Shown piece after piece: positions 6,894 to 14,900 of a DNA stretch of 24,476 bases. Both the position numbers and the translations under genes were made by a program. The stretch lies in the NCBI GenBank assembly GCA_044448905.1, contig JBIOHJ010000037.1, positions 1 to 24,476 on the forward strand, written 5' to 3'. Within the stretch, counting starts at the first letter, position 1; every line of letters begins with the position of its first letter. This stretch comes from JBIOHJ01 sp044448905. GTDB lineage: Bacteria; Bacteroidota; Bacteroidia; AKYH767-A; OLB10. The notes below the pieces were generated by a model, which was not told the origin of the DNA, made no database searches, and was given only the letters and a program-made list of their open reading frames with translations.

Positions 6894-9341
6894 CTATTTA
6901 ACCGAAAACTTTATTGTTTCAATTCCATTGCCGGTTTCCATTTTCAACAGGTACAAGCCGCTGCTTAAAGATTGAATATTGATGATGGTTGATTGATGAT
7001 TGATTTCGGATTTTAAAACTTCTTTTCCCATCACATCATAAATCTTTATTTCGCTATTTAGAATTTCGGATTTCGGATTTCGGATTTCTAAATAATCTCC
7101 TGCCGGGTTAGGAAAAACTGTAAACTCCAAACCGGAAACAGTAAACTCATCAACACCCGTTGGGTTTATGAGCTCAACAACAGCCTGGTTGGTAATAACG
7201 GGGGCGTTGAAATCAAAATAAATGGCTGCATCGTCAGCAATAATGGTTCCCGCAGGCAACCCGTTTTGCGAATTCACTTTAAAGTTAATAAAGCCCATGC
7301 TGGCAGGAAGATTTGTTGTTGCATCGGGCAGCATAATGTTTGCAAACAGGAACGTAAGCTGGTTGCCCAAACGGGTTACCTGCGCGTTATGGCTGGTGCC
7401 CATTAATTGAAAACTGTTTCCGTCCAATTGTGTTTCCAGGTTATCGAGCACCGAAATATTTACAGCAGGCGCAGTTCCGAGATTCTGGAAGTTGATGGAA
7501 TATTCAATGCTCCTGTCGGGATTCACAGCAGAAATAATTTGATAATTCGGATCCCAGTAATTGGTTGTCACCGATAATTTATTATTCGGATCCCACGAAG
7601 ATGTAACCACCTGGTGAACCGAATCGGTATTGTTGCTCATGTCAATATCCGTTCCAATGGCAGGAATTGCATTAACCAGCTCAAACGTATTTGCGCCAAT
7701 TAATAAACTTGCCAATGCATCAAAGTGAACCCAATAATATACACACTGACCGGGAGTTAATACCGGCACATTCCACGTAAGCTCATACGTACCTGCATTG
7801 TAGTTAGCCTGCATGGGCGATGCATAATCAAATGTTAAACCGGGGTCGTGAAACATGGTTAATGTTGCACCCGTTATGTTAGAGCCGATATTGCAAACCT
7901 GGATATCGTACCATGCGGGGAAGCCGGGCGTTACTGTAGTATGCGGAGTGATGTTTACAGAAAGATTAACCGAGCCGGGCGGAATATAAATTCCAAAATC
8001 ATTATTTCCATACGTATTGCCGATAACGGAAGCATTCACCGTAATGGTTCCGGGTGTTGTTAATGTATACCCGGTAAATAATCCCGAAGGCGTGTATGTA
8101 ATGTTATACGTTCCGGGAACTACCCATATGCTGTAAAAGCCGTTTGAATTTGTAAATGCAGAATAACTTCCAACCTGCACAGGCTGATAAGCAGCGCCCG
8201 GCTCACCGGCATCTTTTATTCCGTTGTTGTTGGTATCAATAAATACTGTGCCTTCAATAACTACCGAGTTGAACTGGAACCCGAAATTATATCCGCAGAA
8301 AGTTCCGCCACCTGAAACCGTTACGCTGTCGTAATAAGCACAGCCAGAAGAATCGTCAGGTGGAACCGTAAATACAACGGGCTGCCCCTGAACACAAAAA
8401 TAAATTGTGTAGGTACCATCGGGCACATATCCTGTCCAGTAACCGAAAGAATCAACCATTGCGGTAAATGTTCCATTGCTTCCAAACATGAGAACATAAC
8501 CGCCTCCCCATCCGTATTCGGTTGAATCCATCACCCCATTTCCATTGGTGTCAACAAAAATTTGTCCGCAAAGGGTATCGTTGGCAACACTGCCGTTTGG
8601 AACAATTATGGAGTCACAGTATTGGCATAAGGTATTCCCGATAGAATCCAATAAAGAGAGGCAGACAGTATATGCACCGTTAACAACATAGGTATGTGTC
8701 GGGCTCCACGCTGTTGAAGTTCCTCCATCGCCAAAATTCCAAATCCATGAAGCATAATTTCCGCTTGATGCATTCATAAACTGCACCGTATTCCCGTTTA
8801 TATTCGTACTGAAATATGGATTGCAGGTGCCACCACCGGTATAAGTGTAACAGGATGTTGCTGAACAACTGTTGACGTCTGTTACAGTTACGCAATAGGT
8901 TCCGGCTGTAGTGACATTAATGGATTGTGTATTTGCACCTGTTGACCATAAGTAAGAATATGGAGGCGTTCCTCCTGTTGCATTAACAGTAAGCGTAGGG
9001 TTCGCAAATCCTATTGCTGCCGAAAGGGTGCAATTTGGAACCGTTATTACCTGGCAAGCTGTATCGGAACAGCCGGTTGAGGTGCTTATAATAAGACAAA
9101 CCGTATAGGTTCCGTTCACCGCATAGATATTCACAGGGTTCTGCTGGGTAGAGAAATTGCCATCGCCAAAGCTCCACTGCCAGCTTGTAATGGTTCCTGT
9201 AGATACATACGAGGAATCATAAAACGCTACAACGTTTCCATTAGTAAAATACATCATTCCGGCAGCGCATTGCACTTGTGCCCTTACCCCGGAAATAAAT
9301 CCTATAAACAAAATAGTAATAAGTAGAATTTTCTTTTTCAT
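6894..9341 (-). CDS. Large secreted T9SS protein with PKD, SprB-like and SdrD B-like domains
   Basis: This 815-residue surface protein has a signal peptide (MKKKILLITILFIGFISGVRA). Domains in order: PKD (about 30-100, WQWSFGDGNFS), an SprB-type repeat (about 103-168, TGGTPPYSYLWSTGA...GTYCVTVTD), a second PKD (about 175-245, WIWNFGDGGTS), two SdrD B-like modules starting GQIFVDTNGNGVMD (about 257) and GTVFIDTNNNGIKD (about 363), a DUF11/CARDB-like segment (about 455-580), a segment typical of Bacteroidota cargo beginning SWDPNNKLS (about 583) with IEYSINFQNLGTAPA, and a type A sorting domain from VFPNPAGDYLE (about 740). Likely an adhesin or surface matrix protein; ligand unknown. It has its own promoter (9368-9400) and terminator (6841-6880). 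Confidence 0.93.
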   Translation of the reverse strand: MKKKILLITILFIGFISGVRAQVQCAAGMMYFTNGNVVAFYDSSYVSTGTITSWQWSFGDGNFSTQQNPVNIYAVNGTYTVCLIISTSTGCSDTACQVITVPNCTLSAAIGFANPTLTVNATGGTPPYSYLWSTGANTQSINVTTAGTYCVTVTDVNSCSATSCYTYTGGGTCNPYFSTNINGNTVQFMNASSGNYASWIWNFGDGGTSTAWSPTHTYVVNGAYTVCLSLLDSIGNTLCQYCDSIIVPNGSVANDTLCGQIFVDTNGNGVMDSTEYGWGGGYVLMFGSNGTFTAMVDSFGYWTGYVPDGTYTIYFCVQGQPVVFTVPPDDSSGCAYYDSVTVSGGGTFCGYNFGFQFNSVVIEGTVFIDTNNNGIKDAGEPGAAYQPVQVGSYSAFTNSNGFYSIWVVPGTYNITYTPSGLFTGYTLTTPGTITVNASVIGNTYGNNDFGIYIPPGSVNLSVNITPHTTVTPGFPAWYDIQVCNIGSNITGATLTMFHDPGLTFDYASPMQANYNAGTYELTWNVPVLTPGQCVYYWVHFDALASLLIGANTFELVNAIPAIGTDIDMSNNTDSVHQVVTSSWDPNNKLSVTTNYWDPNYQIISAVNPDRSIEYSINFQNLGTAPAVNISVLDNLETQLDGNSFQLMGTSHNAQVTRLGNQLTFLFANIMLPDATTNLPASMGFINFKVNSQNGLPAGTIIADDAAIYFDFNAPVITNQAVVELINPTGVDEFTVSGLEFTVFPNPAGDYLEIRNPKSEILNSEIKIYDVMGKEVLKSEINHQSTIINIQSLSSGLYLLKMETGNGIETIKFSVK
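6970..7004. repeat. Heptanucleotide repeat (GATTGAT-like x5) in a second sorting domain
   Basis: Five 7-bp units on the plus strand: GATTGAA, TATTGAT, GATGGTT, GATTGAT, GATTGAT. They encode part of INHQSTIINIQS of the 815-residue protein and occupy the same place as the repeat at 6657-6684 in the 312-residue protein. Confidence 0.85.
7064..7087. repeat. Heptanucleotide repeat (TTTCGGA x3) in a sorting domain
   Basis: Three perfect copies of TTTCGGA plus TTT (AAATCCG on the coding strand), encoding part of IRNPKSEILNSE. It sits just after PNPAGDYLE, the same place as the AATGTTC repeat of the 312-residue protein, but the unit sequence is different. Confidence 0.92.
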
Positions 9342-9367
9342 ATTTAATTGGTTTTTAAATTTTGGTT

Positions 9368-9400
9368 CAAATGTACTGGAAAGCCGCTTAACGGGACAAA
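9368..9400 (-). promoter_or_regulatory. Promoter of the 815-residue surface protein
   Basis: Read on the minus strand, TTTG (9397-9400) is followed after 21 nt by TACATTTG (9368-9375). Both elements and the spacing match the Bacteroidota -33/-7 consensus, and the -7 box is about 27 nt before the start codon. This is the best promoter match in the window. Confidence 0.68.
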
Positions 9401-9417
9401 TCTATTTTAAAAAGTTC

Positions 9418-10902
9418 TTACTTGTCCAGCTTTAGTTTTGCGGCCGCTTCATGCAACCATTGGCGATAATTTATCACTTCGGTATCCTCTGTATTGGCTT
9501 CGGAATTATCCTGTGTGGTAAACCTGTTAATCTTACTTACCAGCGGTTTATTCTTTCTTATATCAACACTGTCGAACATCCCCTTTAAAATGGAAATAAG
9601 CTCTTTTTCGGCCGCATGCTCTTTTTTATTCATCCGCGCCTTAAAATCCTTTTTCAGTTGCTTCAGCTTGTACTCAAAAGTTTCAAAATCCTTAAGCTCG
9701 TAACGGGTTATCAAATCGGCAACAGCAATCTTGAAACGCAATGACGGATCGGTATCGCTGTAATCTTTCAGCAAATAAAGACGGGTTAAGTTTTTAGCGG
9801 CCTTATGATAATCCTTCCTGTCGAACCATAACGTGAAAAGATTCAGGTAAATGAACTGCTGGTAAAAGGGGTTGTTTTTTATTTTTTCGTTTTCCTTTAA
9901 ATCTTCGAGAATTGAAATGGCTTTTTTGTTATCGAGCTGCGAATAATTTATCACCAGCGAATTGTAATAGTAAAACATGTATTTGTCAAACAACAATTTG
10001 TTAAACTCGTTCATGCTTTTTTTCAAAAGCTCGGCATATTGAAGGGATTGCTTCAGCTTTCCGTTTTTGTACATGGAGTTTACCAAATAGGTAAGCATCT
10101 GCAGCTTGGTGTCGTGATTATTCCGGCTGAAAAGTTTTTCTTTCGAAAATTCGCGAAAAGTTTTTAATAAATAATTCTCAAGCAGCGCATACTGGTGTTT
10201 TTGCAATAATATCTGGCTGACGGCATGATAAATTTTAAACCGGAGTAGCGGGCTTTTTTTTAGCTTTCTATCAGCGGTAAAATCATTAATCGTTTTTTCG
10301 AGAGTATTTAATACCGTGTTATCAGCCGAAGCATAATTCTGAGTAACCTTGAGCCGGTAAGTAACGGCAGCGAGTATGTCATCAATTGCGCGAACCTGGT
10401 TAAGCTGTTTAAGGTTTTCATTTCTCTTTACAATATACTCCTCGGGATTAACCGTAATCATTTCGCGCGACAGACGGATAAATTCACCGTATATAATATC
10501 CAGCAATTCGTGGCTTTCAATTGATTTTGCTTTCGACTCGGCCTTTTTCAGAAAAAAATGCGCTGTCTTTATTTGATTTTTATTGAAGTAAAATTTTACC
10601 AATGCAAGCAGGCGGAATACATAAACCATTTCTTCGTCATCAAAATGCTGGAGAGTAAGGCTTTTGTTGAGCTCTCGCATAAGCCGGTTTTTAAGCCGGT
10701 AATATGGATTTTTGTTTATACCGTTATTATAAAGCTTTCTGAATATTTTGTCGTCATTAAATTTTTCTCCTGTTTTCCGGATATAATCAAACAGCAAAAC
10801 ATCCTTGCGGTCATCTTCGGTTTCAATCCTGCTCAGGTATAATTTGAAAAATCGGACCTGTTCTTTATTTAACCCGGTAATTATATTATTAAGAATATCC
10901 AT
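9418..10902 (-). CDS. Cytoplasmic all-helical repeat protein (TPR-like), function unknown
   Basis: The 494-residue protein has no signal peptide or membrane segment and is rich in Lys, Leu, Tyr and Phe. Its sequence is a succession of amphipathic helices, for example FRLLALVKFYFNKNQIKTAH, LLDIIYGEFIRLSREM and KAAKNLTRLYLLKDY, with spacing suggestive of tetratricopeptide-like helix pairs. The N-terminus (LNKEQVRFFKLYLSRIE...RKDVLLFDYIR) looks like a small separate helical domain. I recall similar proteins from Bacteroidota genomes, where they are annotated as hypothetical. It may be a scaffold. It sits between two T9SS cargo genes but is not clearly co-transcribed: 76 bp separate it from the 815-residue gene, which has its own promoter in that gap. 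Confidence 0.88.
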   Translation of the reverse strand: MDILNNIITGLNKEQVRFFKLYLSRIETEDDRKDVLLFDYIRKTGEKFNDDKIFRKLYNNGINKNPYYRLKNRLMRELNKSLTLQHFDDEEMVYVFRLLALVKFYFNKNQIKTAHFFLKKAESKAKSIESHELLDIIYGEFIRLSREMITVNPEEYIVKRNENLKQLNQVRAIDDILAAVTYRLKVTQNYASADNTVLNTLEKTINDFTADRKLKKSPLLRFKIYHAVSQILLQKHQYALLENYLLKTFREFSKEKLFSRNNHDTKLQMLTYLVNSMYKNGKLKQSLQYAELLKKSMNEFNKLLFDKYMFYYYNSLVINYSQLDNKKAISILEDLKENEKIKNNPFYQQFIYLNLFTLWFDRKDYHKAAKNLTRLYLLKDYSDTDPSLRFKIAVADLITRYELKDFETFEYKLKQLKKDFKARMNKKEHAAEKELISILKGMFDSVDIRKNKPLVSKINRFTTQDNSEANTEDTEVINYRQWLHEAAAKLKLDK

Positions 10903-10944
10903 TTATTAATGCTTTAAACGGGTAAGAAAAATTAAAAATATTTT

Positions 10945-10974
10945 TTCGTGTCAGGCAACTAAATCATACTTTTG
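10945..10974 (+). promoter_or_regulatory. Promoter of the 245-residue T9SS protein
   Basis: TACTTTTG (10967-10974) is a full -7 match (TAnnTTTG), 53 nt before the ATG at 11028. A TTCG (10945-10948) lies 18 nt further upstream as a weak -33 element. Confidence 0.5.
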
Positions 10975-11027
10975 GTCATCTTATAACAAACAGGCATTGC
11001 TTATTGTTATTAAAAGAACACAAAAAT

Positions 11028-11765
11028 ATGAACACGAAAGTATTTTATTTTATTTCAGGATCAATTTTGTTGCTTATTATTTTGATTCTCCCTCTGAAAA
11101 CAGTTGCTCAATCAGGAGGTAGCTTAGGTATTATAGGGATTTCGGCCAATTTTCCACAAGTGATAAACGGAGATACGGCTTATGAAGACTCTTCTTATGC
11201 ATTCATATCTTTTCAAATTGCAAATCTTGATACTAGTCTGTTTACAGGCAACCTCTACATAGAACTTCATGTTGATACCGGGGGAGGTCTTCTTTTTGCA
11301 GATTCAATTTTACTTTCCAGTAACCCTGTAACCATACCGGGGCTTGGCACTGCACTCGTATTTGACTCTTCCGTTTATAATTTTTCAGGGTCAAAATATA
11401 AAGCCGGCAGCAATATTGTTGTTGTTTGGCCAAAGCTTATTGGGGGCACGATTGCTATTTCAGACAGCCTTCAAACGGAAGTGTTTTTTGTCCCTTCAAC
11501 AACCGGTATCAGTGATTTATTTGAAGCCGGAAACCTGTTTTACCTCTATCCAAACCCCGCAAATGATTTTATAGAGGTAATAATAAAAAACAAAAAGGAC
11601 ATTGAAGGGGTAAGATTTTATGATTTGAGAGGGCGCCTTTTAAAGGATGTTATGTATTTAAGTCAAAGCAAATTAGACGTTCGCGATTTGAGTAACGGCT
11701 GCTACTTTTTAGAACTCATTCTGAACAATCAGCGCAAGTTCGCTACTAAGTTTATGAAATTGTGA
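11028..11765 (+). CDS. Small secreted protein with T9SS type A sorting domain
   Basis: From the ATG at 11028 the product has 245 residues. An upstream in-frame TTG at 11004 would add eight polar residues before the signal peptide and is less likely. The signal peptide is MNTKVFYFISGSILLLIILI followed by a short stretch ending TVAQ. The mature part is one beta-rich domain (YAFISFQIANLDTSLFTGNL...) resembling CARDB/adhesin-type folds. The sorting domain begins LYPNPANDFIEV (about 180) and ends NQRKFATKFMKL. Function unknown; presumably exported through the T9SS and attached to or released from the surface. It precedes the 1672-residue adhesin on the same strand by 183 bp, but that gene has its own promoter. 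Confidence 0.88.
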   Translation: MNTKVFYFISGSILLLIILILPLKTVAQSGGSLGIIGISANFPQVINGDTAYEDSSYAFISFQIANLDTSLFTGNLYIELHVDTGGGLLFADSILLSSNPVTIPGLGTALVFDSSVYNFSGSKYKAGSNIVVVWPKLIGGTIAISDSLQTEVFFVPSTTGISDLFEAGNLFYLYPNPANDFIEVIIKNKKDIEGVRFYDLRGRLLKDVMYLSQSKLDVRDLSNGCYFLELILNNQRKFATKFMKL

Positions 11766-11877
11766 CACCCGAAGATTGTTTCAAATAAATTACCAGTTCG
11801 AAATACATCAGCTTAGTTGTATTTAACCAATTACTTATACGAAGAATGTATGTTATTTTGAATTAAATTGAACGTGA

Positions 11878-11909
11878 TTTCATAGGTTAAAATTAATTTT
11901 ATACTTTTG
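11878..11909 (+). promoter_or_regulatory. Promoter of the 1672-residue adhesin
   Basis: TACTTTTG (11902-11909) is a full -7 match, 39 nt before the ATG at 11949. A TTTC (11878-11881), one base off TTTG, lies 20 nt upstream. The rest of the gap from 11766 shows no gene. Confidence 0.5.
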
Positions 11910-11948
11910 ATTGGCTTTTCAATCCCTATACTGACTACCTGGCCATAA

Positions 11949-14900
11949 ATGAAAAAGCAACTCCTGTTAATTTTTGCTTTTATTCTGTCTTATTCCTCTT
12001 CATGGGCTACTCACCTGATGGGTGGAAGTCTTACTTATGAATACATCGGTCCATCAGGGGGAACTACTCAATATCATGTTACATTAAAGATTTACCGCTA
12101 TTGCGATGCAACGGGTGGTGGAACAGCCACTCTGGATCCTTCGATGATGCTTGGAGTTTATCCCCAGGATCCCGCTAATCCTAATGCGGATAAAATCTGG
12201 CTCCAAACCGATATTATGCCTGTTACCAGCCAGCAATTTATCACTCCGCCAAATCCCGGTTCCAATTGCAGCTTCAGTACAACAGTTTGTGTGGAAGAAG
12301 GAATTTATGAGGCTGATATATTACTTCCTCCAAGTAACGGTGGTTATCATTTGATGGTAGAAAGATGCTGCAGGAACGGAAATATTGTAAATCTTAGCAA
12401 TCCCGGTGGAATCGGAATGACTTATTATGCTTTTATACCTCCCGATCCAATCATTAATAGTTCTCCTGTGTTTTCTGATGTTCCCGTTCCGTTTATTTGT
12501 ACCGGTGACACCATTACCATTGTAAACAATGCGGTTGACCCTGATGGAGATGTGCTGGTGTATTCTTTTGAAACTCCTTATATCGGGTATTCAGGCACTA
12601 CTACGGCTGTTCCGGATCCGCAGTTCGATAATAATCCATATGTATTTCCCATCCCGACAACCTTGTATAATGCCGGGTATTCAGTTGCACAACCGTTTGG
12701 CGCTGCGGGATATACTTTCATTGATTCAAACACAGGGCTTACTTCTTACTATTTACCCAACCAGGGATTTTTTGTTGTAGCTATTGAAATAAAAGAATAC
12801 CGGAATGGTGTTCTGATAGCGAGTATCCGAAGAGATTTACAATTGATTGCTATTCCCTGCCCGCCTAATACCCCTCCTGTATTATCAACGGCCAACGGCA
12901 GCGGAATCACTAATTATACAATAACAGAAGGGCAAACACTTTGTTTCCCTATTACTTTTACAGATGCCAATGGTGACAGCATATTTTTTTCCTTTACGGG
13001 AAATATTTTTAACGGTGCCGTTGTAAACCCCCCTGCTGTGCTTTCCACACCAAACGATGATGGAATTGTAATTGCACAATTTTGCTGGAGCACCGATTGC
13101 GGTCAGGCACAGGCAGCGCCTTATCAGTTTGTGGTAACAGCATTGGATAATGGTTGCCCGCCAAAAGAAACCAACCAGGTTTATTCAATTACCGTTAACC
13201 CAACCATCATTCCGCCTGCTCCGGCAATCAGCATTGCCGCCAATCCCGCGGGACCAATTTGCTCAGGAACCAGCGTAACATTTACGGCTACGCCCACTTT
13301 TGGTGGGACCTCTCCGGTTTTTCAGTGGCAGCTGAATGGGGTAAATGTGGGAACTAATTCTGTGACCTATACTTCCTCAACATTAAATGACGGAGATGTT
13401 GTTACCTGTACTTTAACTTCGAATTCTGTTTGTGTAACAACATTCGTTGCAAATTCAAATCCTATTGTGATTACAGTTAGCCCGTTTGTTGCTCCATCTG
13501 TTACTATTAATGCCGTTCCGGCAGGACCCGTATGCAGCGGAACTAACGTTACGTTTACAGCCATACCCGTTAACCCGGGACCCACACCAACTTATCAATG
13601 GCAGGTAAACGGAATTAATGTGGGGACAAACAGCCCGACTTATTCCTCTTCAACGCTAACAATGGGAAATGTTGTAAGCGTGTCGCTCACAGCAAATGTC
13701 GCCTGCCCTTCAGCAACTTCCAACTCAATAAATATGACGGTAAACCCTACTCTTACCCCGTCAGTTAGTATTACAGCCAGTCCTGCAGGTTCAATTTGTC
13801 CAGGTGCGAGTGTAACTTTTACTGCCGTCCCTACCAACGGTGGAAGTGCCCCTTCATATCAATGGCAGGTAAATGGAATTAGTGTTGGAATAAACAGTAA
13901 CAGCTTTACAAGTACCACGCTTAACAATGGAGATGTGGTTCAGGTTATTCTTACATCAAACTACATCTGCCTTTCTTCACCAACCGGCACATCAAATAAC
14001 ATTGTAATGGCTGTAAATGCTCCTTCTAATCCATCGGTAAGCATTTCGGCCAATCCCGCAGGCGCTATTTGCGCAGGAACTAATGTAATTTTTACTGCTG
14101 TCCCAGTATTAGGAGGAACAGCGCCTTCATATCAATGGAAAAGGAATGGAGTTAATGTAGGAACAAACAGCAGCGTATTTTCTACAAGCGCTTTGGCAAA
14201 TGGCGATGTGATTACTGTGGTGATGACTTCCAATTCGACTTGCGTGATTTCTCCTACAGCGAACTCAAACCAGATTGTAATGGTTGTTGACCCGATTATT
14301 AATCCCGCGGTAAGCATTGTAAATAACCCAGTCTTTCCCGTTTGTTCGGGAACTGCCGTAACTTTTACAGCAACTCCTGTTAACGGAGGAACTTCTCCTT
14401 CTTATCAATGGCAACTTAATGGGGTTAATGTGGGAGTCAATAGTCCTTCATACACAACCACTCTCCTGGCAAGCGGAAATACGGTGCGTGTAATTCTAAC
14501 TTCTAATGCACGATGTGTTTCTCCAACAACAAAAACTTCAAATACGATTACAGCTTCAATAACGCCACTGGTTACACCTGCAATCAGTATCTCTGCAAAT
14601 CCTGCCGGACCGATTTGTGATGGAACAAGTGTAACTTTTACTGCTGTCCCGACTAACGGTGGCGCAACGCCCGATTATCAATGGCAAATTAACGGTGCCA
14701 ATTTCGGAACCAACAGTAATACATTTACTTCTTCAACTCTGTCCAATAATAACCAGGTAAGGGTTATTCTTACCTCCAATGCCAATTGTGCTGTTCCTGT
14801 CAATGCAACATCCAATGTGATTGCAATGACGGTGAACCCTATTTTAACTCCTGATGTTTCAATTGCTGCCGTTCCATCCACTCCGATTTGTGACGGAACC

